Shown piece by piece: positions 36,063-44,753 of a stretch of 57,466 nt of DNA (its first letter is position 1; every line of letters begins with the position of its first letter). The stretch is from CAYSEW01 sp964430245 (GTDB lineage: Bacteria; Bacteroidota; Bacteroidia; Flavobacteriales_D; Parvicellaceae): positions 1 through 57,466 of the forward strand of contig CAYSEW010000016.1 of assembly GCA_964430245.1 (NCBI GenBank), given 5' to 3'. Made by a program: the position numbers and the translations under genes. The notes under the pieces are model-generated. The model ran no database searches. It was not told the DNA's origin and saw only the letters and a program-made list of their open reading frames with translations.

Positions 36063-36584
36063 ATGATGTTTAAGAAATTGCCAATAACTTTAGAAAAGAA
36101 AAATCCACCTTTTTCAATATACAACATAAAAATTCATTCTATATCTAATACTTTAATCAACCTCCGAGATTTTAAAGGAAAAAAAATATTATTTGTTAAT
36201 GTCGCGTCTAAATGTGGTTTTACTCCTCAGTATTATGGTCTACAAAAACTATATGAAGAAAATATTGATAAATTAATGGTGATTGGCCTTCCTTGTAATC
36301 AATTTGCTTTTCAAGAACCTGGAGATAACATACAAATTAATAATTTCTGTAAATCTAATTATGGGGTTAACTTTTTAATTACAGAAAAAGTTAAAGTATA
36401 TGGATTTAAAAAACATTCACTTTATAATTGGCTTACTAATAAAAAAGAAAATGGTGTATTGAATTCTTATGTTAAATGGAATTTTCAAAAATATTTAATA
36501 GATGAAACTGGATCTTTAAAAGCTGTTTTTCCTCCTAAAACAAAACCATTTGATGAAATTTTTATTGATCAAATAAATAACTAA
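36063..36584 (+). CDS. Glutathione peroxidase family protein (probably thioredoxin-dependent)
   Basis: This 173-residue peroxidase of the GPx family shows the peroxidatic Cys51 in VASKCGFTPQ, the LPCNQFAFQEPGD block and the conserved WNFQKYLID near 143. Cys97 (NNFCKSNYG) lies where two-cysteine, thioredoxin-dependent GPx enzymes carry the resolving cysteine, so thioredoxin is the likelier reductant. There is no signal peptide. It starts 4 bp after the SOUL gene (two ATGs in tandem; the first is used here). Confidence 0.93.
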   Translation: MMFKKLPITLEKKNPPFSIYNIKIHSISNTLINLRDFKGKKILFVNVASKCGFTPQYYGLQKLYEENIDKLMVIGLPCNQFAFQEPGDNIQINNFCKSNYGVNFLITEKVKVYGFKKHSLYNWLTNKKENGVLNSYVKWNFQKYLIDETGSLKAVFPPKTKPFDEIFIDQINN

Positions 36585-36658
36585 TTATTTTATTTTCATT
36601 TTTCTAGCTGTACCATTTTTTTTAAAATCTATTCACTTAGTAACTATTTAATTAATCA

Positions 36659-37801
36659 ATGAGTGGATTTCTAAAAAATATAATATTCTTTTTTGTTCTT
36701 ATTAGCTTTAATTTAATGAAGGCACAAGATCAAAAAGATGTTGTAATTACATTAATAAGAAATACAGAAAGTTCATTGGTTAATGATGGTGAATTACTTT
36801 ATTCCCAAAAAAGAATTCAAAATATATATAGAAATGATAATTATTTAAAATGCATAAAAAAGGCATCAAATAAAATCACTAAAAATAATAAGGATAAAAT
36901 TGCTTATTATTATTTAGCATTATCAACTTTTAAATTATATCAAGAAAAATTAAATCCTTTATTATTTGATCGCACCCTCAAGTTTCTAAAAGCCTCACAA
37001 TTTTATTTAGATCCAACAATTAGAGAATTACAGTTAAAGGATAAGCATTTATTGGAAATGATTCATCAAGAGGCACTGTCGTTATGTGAGAATGAAGCTG
37101 TAATTAATAGGAATAAAACAATAAGAAGATTACAGTCTGTCGCAGAGTTATATCAGGATTCAACGGACTTATTTAAACAATTGATTGGGTTAAAAAACGA
37201 AGAATCATTGCAGATTAGTACAGCTAATAAATATGATGATATAGAAGAGCTATTTACAGTTTCAGATCTTGTAATTCATCAATTAGAGAGCCAGCTAATA
37301 AATAATAATCAACAAACTCTTTCTGAATTTTTAACAAATCAATTAGGTTTAGAAGTTGATGTTCATCAGGCAAAAATAATAGACATTTCTGCTACTCAAT
37401 ATGGTGTTTGTGAATATGAAGGAAAAGATCATAATAAAGAGGTAATAAAATATTTCAAGGAAACTGGACATAATTACATTAATAAAGATGAAACTTCCTG
37501 GTGCTCTGCATATATGAGCTGGTGTGCTAAAAAGGCAGGTTTGTATTACTCTAAAAGCTTGTTGGCTCGATCCTGGTTAAAAATGGGAGCTAAAGTTATT
37601 TTTCCACAACCTGGTGATATAGTAGTTTTTTGGAGGGAAAAGGTTAATTCATGGGAAGGTCATGTTTCAATCTTTTTATATGAGGATGAAAAAACAAATC
37701 AAATATTTTGTCTTGGAGGTAATCAGGATGGAAAAGTATGTGTAGCACCTTATCCATCAAATAATGTTTTAGGGTATAGACGAATCAAACCAATTATTTA
37801 A
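36659..37801 (+). CDS. Secreted CHAP/NlpC-like peptidoglycan hydrolase (TIGR02594-type)
   Basis: This 380-residue exported protein has a signal peptide (1-22). A helical, TPR-like N-terminal half (~30-200) precedes a C-terminal cysteine-peptidase domain of the TIGR02594 type: TSWCSAYMSWCAKKAGLYYS carries the nucleophile Cys, LARSWLKMGAKVIFPQPGDIVVFWR follows, then the catalytic His in GHVSIF and the closing CLGGNQDG. It is the first gene of a five-gene run up to 43019 with gaps of 64, 36, 10 and 17 bp. In that context it probably remodels peptidoglycan for an envelope assembly. Confidence 0.85.
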   Translation: MSGFLKNIIFFFVLISFNLMKAQDQKDVVITLIRNTESSLVNDGELLYSQKRIQNIYRNDNYLKCIKKASNKITKNNKDKIAYYYLALSTFKLYQEKLNPLLFDRTLKFLKASQFYLDPTIRELQLKDKHLLEMIHQEALSLCENEAVINRNKTIRRLQSVAELYQDSTDLFKQLIGLKNEESLQISTANKYDDIEELFTVSDLVIHQLESQLINNNQQTLSEFLTNQLGLEVDVHQAKIIDISATQYGVCEYEGKDHNKEVIKYFKETGHNYINKDETSWCSAYMSWCAKKAGLYYSKSLLARSWLKMGAKVIFPQPGDIVVFWREKVNSWEGHVSIFLYEDEKTNQIFCLGGNQDGKVCVAPYPSNNVLGYRRIKPII

Positions 37802-37865
37802 AAATATACTTATTGAAAACAACTCTACGCTAAGAAATTATAACAATCATTAAATCATAAATAAT

Positions 37866-39572
37866 ATGAAGCGTAGTGCCATCATTTTTATATTGCTTTT
37901 TTTTATAGTAAAAGGAAGTAATTCGCAAAGAATCGAACCAATAGAGAATGAATTTACTCTTAATTGGAGTTCTAAAATAGGTAATGTAACCTATCGAACC
38001 AATATCATTTCTGCTAGTAATTATTTGTTAATTGGATCTAATGGTAATAACTATAGAGATTATTCAATTGATAAAGACAATGGGCTTAAAGTTATTGATT
38101 CCAAAAATGGAAAGGTTGAAAGAGTAATCCTTGGTGAAAGCTATGGAGATGTAGATGTTAACGGAGTAAAAGTTTATGATAATAAAATTTATTTTGGAAA
38201 CGATAATGATGAGTTTGTCTGTGTAGATATTTTGGGTCAAATTAAATGGAGACTGCCATTGTCTGGAGATGTTGAACACGAACCTTTTCTAATTCAGAAT
38301 AATGGAATGGATATGATGGTTTTTGCTGCTGAGACAGGGGAGTTAAGAGCGGTAAATCCAGAAAATGGTAATACTATTTGGGAGCATTTACATCCAGATT
38401 TCAAAGGTTGGCGACAGGGAGACAATAGGATTGTATTTAAAATTAAAACTCATTTCAGAAGTGGAGGTGTTTTCTTTTCAAAACCAGCAGTTGCTGATCT
38501 TAATTCGGATGGAGTAATTGATCTAGTTTATAGCTGTAATTATGATGAAATAAGAGCCATAAATGGTGCTAATGGCAGATTGTTGTGGTCTATTTCAAGA
38601 AATGATAAAGATAAATGGTCTATGGCTAGTAGTTACCATCATACACCAATTTTGGCAGGAAAAGGAAATCGTATTCAATTACTTGTTCCTAAACAAAAAT
38701 ACAATAATGGAGATTGGGTCAACAAATTCTCCATCTACGATAGAAAAGGGAAGTTTATAAGAGATTATCACTATAAGTCTTCGGTTGGTAATAGGGGCTT
38801 AAATTCATTAAATATAAGTTCAGATAAGGTAGTGATTCCTTTTAAAAATGCATTAGCTGTGTTTAATGTAAATAATAAAAAGATAGATTTTGTAAATGGA
38901 TTGAATTTAAAATATACATATACTGATTGGCAAAACAAACAGCAAGTTGGTGATCGTTTTTCATATGACCCTTTATTAGGCAACCAATTAATTAAATATA
39001 ATAATGAAGAATGCATTGTTTTGTTGTATCAGTCTGATTACTCAATAGAAAAACGTAATGCAGTTGTTTGTATTATTGGGTTGAAATCTAGAAAGGTTCA
39101 TGGTAGGTTTCATCTTCCTTCAGGTAGTGAATTTGCTCCTCATATAAGTGATGTGAATAAGGATGGAAAGTTAGATCTTTTAGTCGGGTGTAATGATGGG
39201 AAATTATATTGTTACAATATGGGAATTTCAACAAGAAATATGCTGACAAAAGAAAAGACTTATTCAATTTCTCAGACAAAAAATAGCATTGAATCAACTG
39301 AAAATGTGCCAACCAAAAACATTAATGAATTAAGTGCTGATCTTGATGAGGAAGTGCATGAAGTTGCTGCCGATGAAATTGTTGAAGCTAAAGTTAAAAA
39401 AGAATCAGAAAATAATTCTGCAATAGGGGACTCTTCTAAAGAAGAACAGGTTTTAAGTGCTGCTAATTTATACTTAATAAGCTATGCGTCATTTGCATTA
39501 ATGATATTTGTTGGCGCCAGTATTTATTTGTTTAGAAATAAGGATGAAGATTCTTTAATAGATATGACTTAA
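37866..39572 (+). CDS. Membrane-anchored PQQ/FG-GAP-type beta-propeller protein
   Basis: This 568-residue protein has a signal peptide (1-20), ~430 residues of propeller repeats and a C-terminal TM helix (~540-560; ASFALMIFVGASIYLF). Repeats include FVCVDILGQIKWRLPLSGDV, ELRAVNPENGNTIWEH, an FG-GAP-like DLNSDGVIDLVYS and DVNKDGKLDLLVGCNDGKLYC. The DxNxDGxxD loops are likely Ca2+ sites. An acidic linker (~470-530) precedes the anchor. The topology places the propeller outside the cytoplasm. It is the second gene of the five-gene operon and may act as its scaffold or sensor. Confidence 0.8.
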   Translation: MKRSAIIFILLFFIVKGSNSQRIEPIENEFTLNWSSKIGNVTYRTNIISASNYLLIGSNGNNYRDYSIDKDNGLKVIDSKNGKVERVILGESYGDVDVNGVKVYDNKIYFGNDNDEFVCVDILGQIKWRLPLSGDVEHEPFLIQNNGMDMMVFAAETGELRAVNPENGNTIWEHLHPDFKGWRQGDNRIVFKIKTHFRSGGVFFSKPAVADLNSDGVIDLVYSCNYDEIRAINGANGRLLWSISRNDKDKWSMASSYHHTPILAGKGNRIQLLVPKQKYNNGDWVNKFSIYDRKGKFIRDYHYKSSVGNRGLNSLNISSDKVVIPFKNALAVFNVNNKKIDFVNGLNLKYTYTDWQNKQQVGDRFSYDPLLGNQLIKYNNEECIVLLYQSDYSIEKRNAVVCIIGLKSRKVHGRFHLPSGSEFAPHISDVNKDGKLDLLVGCNDGKLYCYNMGISTRNMLTKEKTYSISQTKNSIESTENVPTKNINELSADLDEEVHEVAADEIVEAKVKKESENNSAIGDSSKEEQVLSAANLYLISYASFALMIFVGASIYLFRNKDEDSLIDMT

Positions 39573-39608
39573 AAAGCAATTTATTTTTCACCATTTAATA
39601 TAATAATC

Positions 39609-41009
39609 ATGAAAAAATTAGTTAGAAAAAAAATTATAATATCATCTTCTGTTCTGGTCGTGTTTGCAGGAGTTGTTATTGCTGGATATATGTATTATTT
39701 GCATTTATCGGAATATTCAACAGGAATAGATCAGCCTTTTAAAACTAAAATTCCTTTTGTTACTGAAGAATTTAATGCAGATAGTTCATTAGTTGTTCAT
39801 TCCCCAAATGGGACACATATTGAAGTACCTGCAAATGCCTTTGTAGATGTAAATGGTAAAATGGTTAAAGGAAAAGCAGAATTTAAATTCAGGGAATTTC
39901 ATACTGCTGACGCAATTTTATTGTCTGGAATCCCTATGCAAATGAAAAATGACAGGAATCAATTTATGCAATCATCAGGTATGGTTGAACTTAGGGCTTA
40001 TCAGAATGGGGAGGAGCTCATTTTAGCTAAAGGAAAAAAGATAAATATTGACCTTGCTTCATTAAAAAAACCAACTAATGATTATCAGCTATATTATTTA
40101 AAAAATGATGATGATTGGATTGATGGAGGAAGTTATCAGACGGTAAATAATGATAGAAGAGATTCCGCTCTTGCAAATTTACCTTTACTTCCAGCATCTC
40201 CTCAAAATCCTGAGCCTGACTCAACAGACTTTGTTTTTCAGCTTTCACCAGATTATAAATCTTTACCCTATCTAAGGTCTTTTAAAGGAGTTGATTGGAA
40301 GTTAATTATTGACGAAGGTGAAGAAATTCCTTATTGGGCTTTAAGATTAAACTGGGATAGAATAAAATTGAAAGAGATTGATAAGAAAAAGGATATCTAT
40401 TCTATTGAGCTAAGCTGGTCAAGAAATAAGGCTAATGGCGGGACTTCAAGGGAAAAATGTAAGCTAAAAGCTATTCCATTATTAAGTGGGAAAAAATTAA
40501 AAAAGGCAAAGAAAGAATATGCTCAGGAATTTAAAAAGTATGAGGAATTGGTGGCTTTACAAGAAATGGAGGAAGGTCGATTAATTAAAGAACAGAATCT
40601 TCTTAATTCTTTTACGATCAATGAAATGGGAATCTTTAATATAGATGTGATTAATAAGATGGAGGTTTTTGCTAAAGTTGAATTGGAGTTTGACTTTGAA
40701 GATGAATATTCTCCAGAATTTAATAAAGTCATGTTGATCTTGGTATTTGAAGAGTTGAATACTGTTATTAAATTAAATGCATTCGAATGGGATCAAATTC
40801 CAGTTACAAATAATGTTACTGAGCTGATTGCAGTATTGCCAAATGGAGATGTTGCAAGAGTTGACCCTTTAACATTTAGTCAAAAAGTAAATGAAGGTAC
40901 AGTGTCAAAACATTTCACCAATAAATTTTATTTCAATACAGAACGTATAAATTCAGAAGAATTTGCGCAAATAAAAGCAGCTAAAATTACTGCTCAACCT
41001 ATGCTTTAA
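39609..41009 (+). CDS. Membrane-anchored protein with ZU5-like N-terminal domain
   Basis: This 466-residue protein has an N-terminal TM helix (~9-32) and no cleavage site, so it is anchored. Residues ~55-160 (VVHSPNGTHIEVPANAFVDV, VKGKAEFKFREFHTADAILLSGIPM) look like the ZU5-like beta-domain common in Bacteroidota envelope proteins. The remainder has no motif that I recognise; ~300-330 is Lys/Glu-rich and probably helical. It is the third gene of the operon and lies only 10 bp before the vWA gene. Function is unknown; a structural partner of the vWA and propeller proteins is plausible. Confidence 0.7.
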   Translation: MKKLVRKKIIISSSVLVVFAGVVIAGYMYYLHLSEYSTGIDQPFKTKIPFVTEEFNADSSLVVHSPNGTHIEVPANAFVDVNGKMVKGKAEFKFREFHTADAILLSGIPMQMKNDRNQFMQSSGMVELRAYQNGEELILAKGKKINIDLASLKKPTNDYQLYYLKNDDDWIDGGSYQTVNNDRRDSALANLPLLPASPQNPEPDSTDFVFQLSPDYKSLPYLRSFKGVDWKLIIDEGEEIPYWALRLNWDRIKLKEIDKKKDIYSIELSWSRNKANGGTSREKCKLKAIPLLSGKKLKKAKKEYAQEFKKYEELVALQEMEEGRLIKEQNLLNSFTINEMGIFNIDVINKMEVFAKVELEFDFEDEYSPEFNKVMLILVFEELNTVIKLNAFEWDQIPVTNNVTELIAVLPNGDVARVDPLTFSQKVNEGTVSKHFTNKFYFNTERINSEEFAQIKAAKITAQPML

Positions 41010-41019
41010 ATATTTGACA

Positions 41020-42246
41020 ATGAAAAATTTAGCTTATATATTATTAATTATCCTTTCTACAGGTAAGATAACATCTCAAAAGAGTAATAATGTTATTACT
41101 CCTAAAGCTGTAAGTCCGAAAAATAAATTCCTTCCACCTGGGATAATCACTAATTTATTTCCAAAATTTCCTAGAGTACAGCTAGTTGAAGAATATGAAA
41201 TGCCTCAAAGAAATGCCATGCATATTAAAATGGACTATGGTAAATATAAGATCTTGAATCCAGCTGATTGGCAAAATGGCTTGGTAGATAAAAAACCAAG
41301 AATGGTTGAATTAGTAATGACTCTTCATCCTTCATCAACTAAAAAATGGCGTGATGATTTTTATAAACTTATAGGGAATAGAATGAGAAAACTTTATGCT
41401 TTAGATTCTGTGTTTTTGTTAGATGAAAATATTCAATGGAAAATTTCTTTGCAAAGTCATGCGAAAACTTCATCATCGGCAAAAAAAATGTTTCATGGTA
41501 TCGTTATACATTATTATCCATTAAAAGATGAACAAAGTGCTAATAATTATATAGAATCGTTACAGCGTTCTAGAAATAAAAGATTAGCTAAAATGACAGA
41601 GTTGGATAAATTGAATAAAATACTTGGTCGTTTAAGTAAAAAGTGCAAAAATATGCTCATAATAACTGATTGCACTAGTAGTATGGAGCCTTATGGAGCT
41701 GAAGTGGCTCTGTGGCATTTATTACAAGATACTTCTAATACAGTTAAGAATTTTGTGTTTTTTAATGATGGAGATGGTATTCCTACAAATGAAAAAGTTG
41801 TTGGAAAAACAGGAGGTATTCATTTTGCCGATCCAAAAAACTCGCAAGAGGTGGTTAATACCATTAGAATGGTAACACTTATGGGGAAGGGAAATGATGA
41901 TGTGCCTGAAAATGATGCTGAAGCAGTATTGAAAGCTATTGATGGAACTCCAAACTTTGATGAAGTGATCCTTATAGTTGATAATAAAAGTGGTATAAGA
42001 GATATTGAACTTTTGGAAGAATTAGATAGACCAATTAGGATTGTATTATGTGGTTTAGGAGAAGATAGGATTAATTTTGATTATATTAAATTGGCTTTTC
42101 ATACTAAAGGGACCTTACATTCCGTTGAAGAAGACATATCTATTTTAATAGATGTAAAGGAAGGGGATAAATTTAAGCTAGATGGATTTAGGTATGAGAT
42201 TGTAAATGGGAATATAGTATGTCTTAATATTGAAAAAGGACTCTAA
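41020..42246 (+). CDS. Secreted vWA-like domain protein
   Basis: From the ATG at 41020 this is 408 residues (an in-frame TTG at 41014 is less likely). It has a signal peptide (~1-20). A helical N-terminal half with no recognised domain precedes a vWA-like domain (~205-375). The domain has the MIDAS start TDCTSSMEPYG, where Asp-x-Thr-Ser-Ser keeps the metal ligands, then strands FVFFNDGDGIP and VILIVDNKSGI. There is no T9SS tail, so it may stay periplasmic. It is the fourth gene of the operon with a ZU5-like and a SIMPL protein, and probably binds one of them through its MIDAS. Confidence 0.78.
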   Translation: MKNLAYILLIILSTGKITSQKSNNVITPKAVSPKNKFLPPGIITNLFPKFPRVQLVEEYEMPQRNAMHIKMDYGKYKILNPADWQNGLVDKKPRMVELVMTLHPSSTKKWRDDFYKLIGNRMRKLYALDSVFLLDENIQWKISLQSHAKTSSSAKKMFHGIVIHYYPLKDEQSANNYIESLQRSRNKRLAKMTELDKLNKILGRLSKKCKNMLIITDCTSSMEPYGAEVALWHLLQDTSNTVKNFVFFNDGDGIPTNEKVVGKTGGIHFADPKNSQEVVNTIRMVTLMGKGNDDVPENDAEAVLKAIDGTPNFDEVILIVDNKSGIRDIELLEELDRPIRIVLCGLGEDRINFDYIKLAFHTKGTLHSVEEDISILIDVKEGDKFKLDGFRYEIVNGNIVCLNIEKGL

Positions 42247-42263
42247 TTAATAAAATAAAAAAA

Positions 42264-43019
42264 ATGAAAAATTCTTTAAATGCGCTGTTAATTTCTTTAG
42301 CACTTATTATGTGTACCGTCATTATGGCTATAATGATAAATAGTTATGTTAAAGCTAAATATCCGGATGATTCTAAGGGGTCTATAGTTGTTAAAGGTAT
42401 GGGACAAACTAATTTTGATTCAGATCTAATCGTCTGGGAGGGAAAATACTCTAAAGAAAGTAATAATATGAAGGATGCATATGCTGGAATAGAGAAAGAT
42501 AAAGAAATTGTGCTTGAATTTTTATTATCAAATGGGATTGAAAAGTCAGAGATTGTTTTTGGAGCCGTAAATACAACCGAGCTCAATAGGACATTGTATT
42601 CTGACGAGGGTAAGTATATTGGTGAAGAATTTTTAGGCTATCAGATGAGTCAAGAAGTAATGATAGAATCTAAGGATGTTGAGAAAGTAGAGGAAGTGTC
42701 ACGAGCAGTGACTGAAGTGTTGAATAGTGGTGTTCGATTCTATTCTTACCAACCTAGATATTATTTTACAAAGCTGGCCGATTTAAAGATTGACCTTATT
42801 TCGAAAGCAACTGAAGATGCTCGAACAAGAGCAAAGAATATTTCTAAGAAATCTGGTGCTGAGCTTGGAGATCTGGTTTCTGCTGAGATGGGCGTTTTGC
42901 AGATAGTAGGTCAAAATTCAGATGAAGCATATTCTTGGGGAGGGACATTAAATACATCTTCAAAGAAGAAAACAGCATCTATTACTATGACATTAAATTA
43001 TAGGGTTGAAAATGAATAA
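42264..43019 (+). CDS. SIMPL-domain (DUF541) protein
   Basis: This 251-residue protein has an N-terminal hydrophobic anchor (~7-29) and a SIMPL/DUF541 domain: GSIVVKGMGQTNFDSDLIVWEG at the start, AVNTTELNR in the middle, KATEDARTRAKNISKKSGAELGDLVSAEMG near the end. SIMPL proteins form large periplasmic or membrane assemblies; some are linked to oxidative-stress tolerance. It is the last gene of the operon and is followed by a terminator at 43056-43080. Confidence 0.88.
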   Translation: MKNSLNALLISLALIMCTVIMAIMINSYVKAKYPDDSKGSIVVKGMGQTNFDSDLIVWEGKYSKESNNMKDAYAGIEKDKEIVLEFLLSNGIEKSEIVFGAVNTTELNRTLYSDEGKYIGEEFLGYQMSQEVMIESKDVEKVEEVSRAVTEVLNSGVRFYSYQPRYYFTKLADLKIDLISKATEDARTRAKNISKKSGAELGDLVSAEMGVLQIVGQNSDEAYSWGGTLNTSSKKKTASITMTLNYRVENE

Positions 43020-43055
43020 ATAGTTGATTTTTTTTGTATCTTATATAAAGAATTT

Positions 43056-43080
43056 AGTCTACCTGATTAGTAGACTTTTT
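43056..43080 (+). terminator. Rho-independent terminator after the SIMPL operon
   Basis: AGTCTAC and GTAGACT form a 7-bp stem with a 7-nt loop, followed by a run of T. It lies 37 bp after the SIMPL stop and closes the five-gene operon. Confidence 0.8.
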
Positions 43081-43211
43081 GGAAAGCTGACCGTTGCCCC
43101 TTATACATTGATTGGAATTAATTTTCGCAGTCTTAGGAATAACCTGAGTAAATAAATCCTCTTTTATTTTGGAAGTTGAAAGGTCTATTATTAATTAATT
43201 ATTTATTTATT

Positions 43212-43298
43212 ATGAATGGCATTGCAATATTATTTATTATTGGAATACTTATTATCTCTCTTTGGGTTTTTAAAGGTGAGACTGATATGAGTATTTAA
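43212..43298 (+). CDS. Candidate 28-residue single-pass membrane protein
   Basis: A short frame that starts with ATG encodes 28 residues: an Ile/Leu-rich TM helix (residues ~4-20, ILFIIGILIISLWVF) followed by a short charged tail (KGETDMSI). Its stop is 7 bp before the M15-type peptidase gene, so it could be the first gene of that transcript. It resembles small membrane peptides in size and layout, but no homologue is recognised, and AT-rich DNA makes such hydrophobic frames by chance. Confidence 0.35.
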   Translation: MNGIAILFIIGILIISLWVFKGETDMSI

Positions 43299-43305
43299 AT
43301 TACAT

Positions 43306-44043
43306 ATGAATAAGAAAAGTGTATTATTAATTTCTTTAATTCTTTTTATTGTTGTAGGAGTTCTTTTGTATGTGTTCAGAAATGAATTGATACATGAATC
43401 TTATTTTTATACAATAGATCATCAGAAAGAAGTTACAACCTATAAAGAGATAGACGCTATATTTTCTTCTTTACCAACAAAAGCATATATAGAATTAGAT
43501 CAAAATTATCTATCCAAAACTAAATCATCAAAATTTAAATACAAGAGATTGCTCAAGCGTAAAGAATATTATATAATTCATAGGAGGGACTTGTATACAA
43601 AGATTGCTGGAGATGTGCAGATAAAAGATCTTTTACCTCAAAAAGATACTTATTTTAAAAAATGTTTGAATGATAATGAAGAAATCTATTGGTTGATGGA
43701 TAAAAGGGTTGTATATAAATTATTGGACTTGCAAATAGCACTTAAAAAAGAAGGGTATGATCCTAAGGGGTTTACTGTTAGAAATGGTCACAGGTATCCA
43801 GCTTATAATGAAAAGGTGGGAGGTGCATCAGTTAGTAGACATATTCTTGGTGAGGCCATAGACCTTACAATTGGTGATATTGATGGAAATGGAAGGTATG
43901 AAGAAAAAAAAGATAAGAAAATCGTATTAGAATTATTAGATAAAAAGATTATTCGAAATGAGGGTGGAGTAGGGTTGTATCCGAATTCTTCTTCTGTTCA
44001 TTTTGATGTAAGGGGCAGGAAAGCAAGGTGGAAAAGTTATTGA
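43306..44043 (+). CDS. Membrane-anchored M15-type (YcbK/DUF882-like) peptidase
   Basis: This 245-residue protein has an N-terminal TM helix (~6-23) and a C-terminal zinc peptidase domain of the M15/DUF882 type: GHRYPAYNEKVGGASVSRHILGEAIDL with ligands His179 and Asp186, and the third ligand His232 in SVHFDVRG. Directly after the second ligand is DIDGNGRYEE (191-200), an EF-hand-like loop that could bind calcium and tune activity. The likely activity is DD- or LD-carboxypeptidase/endopeptidase action on peptidoglycan. It overlaps the convergent YiiX-like gene by 7 bp. Confidence 0.85.
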   Translation: MNKKSVLLISLILFIVVGVLLYVFRNELIHESYFYTIDHQKEVTTYKEIDAIFSSLPTKAYIELDQNYLSKTKSSKFKYKRLLKRKEYYIIHRRDLYTKIAGDVQIKDLLPQKDTYFKKCLNDNEEIYWLMDKRVVYKLLDLQIALKKEGYDPKGFTVRNGHRYPAYNEKVGGASVSRHILGEAIDLTIGDIDGNGRYEEKKDKKIVLELLDKKIIRNEGGVGLYPNSSSVHFDVRGRKARWKSY

Positions 44044-44723
44044 TTAATGTTAATAGTTTTTAGGAGTTCAGAATTAAACATATCAGCAGGAGAAATGACA
44101 AGCTCATCCATTGAAAAATCACATCCATTTCGATCCATTCTCTTTTTTATAATCTTTTGAGCAGGACCATAAGATAAGTCATAATTTTTTAGTGGTGTAG
44201 GACTCCCAAGCTCTATATTTACACCTTCTTTATATATTTTCCATACCAATTCTGAACAATAAATATACTCATCTGTCCATTCGAAGCATAGATCATAGTT
44301 CTTGTTGTAATATTTTGCGCCAATTTTTCCCATATTAATGAGTGCTTCTTTTGTAAGTATTTGGTTTGCGTTTTTAAGTCTTTTAATAGCGAAATGACTA
44401 TTTACCCCATTTTTGATAAATTTTTTAATGGGAGTGAATCTTACTTTGTTACTAGCTTCAAAAACGAATAATTTATTTTCCTTTTTGATGATAATTCCAA
44501 CATGAGAGTATTTTGATTTGGTGAGATATTGAATGGCATGGCTCTGTCCATTTTCTGTTATCTGAAAGATAAGGTCTCCTTCTTTAAATTCATTTTCTTT
44601 TTCTGTGTGATTTGCAATTGGTGTAATTCCCTGATAAGTTTCAATTTCCTTAGTATTTATTCTTTTGCAAGAATAAAAAGCAATTGAAGTAAATATGAAT
44701 ATTTTAATGATTTGCATATTCAT
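44037..44723 (-). CDS. YiiX-like permuted NlpC/P60 papain-fold lipoprotein
   Basis: This 228-residue protein has an N-terminal hydrophobic stretch with FYSC (Cys19) as a likely lipobox. The YiiX/YebB-type circularly permuted NlpC/P60 fold is shown by EGDLIFQITENGQSHAIQYLTKSKYSHVGIII (catalytic His74) and EYIYCSELVWKIY (Cys156). Such enzymes act as amidases or acyl-transferring hydrolases on lipids or peptidoglycan peptides. The catalytic pair is intact. It is convergent with the M15 gene and 30 bp upstream of the plastocyanin-like gene on the same strand. Confidence 0.88.
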   Translation of the reverse strand: MNMQIIKIFIFTSIAFYSCKRINTKEIETYQGITPIANHTEKENEFKEGDLIFQITENGQSHAIQYLTKSKYSHVGIIIKKENKLFVFEASNKVRFTPIKKFIKNGVNSHFAIKRLKNANQILTKEALINMGKIGAKYYNKNYDLCFEWTDEYIYCSELVWKIYKEGVNIELGSPTPLKNYDLSYGPAQKIIKKRMDRNGCDFSMDELVISPADMFNSELLKTININQ

Positions 44724-44753
44724 ATAATAACAATCCCTATATAAGGAACGGTT

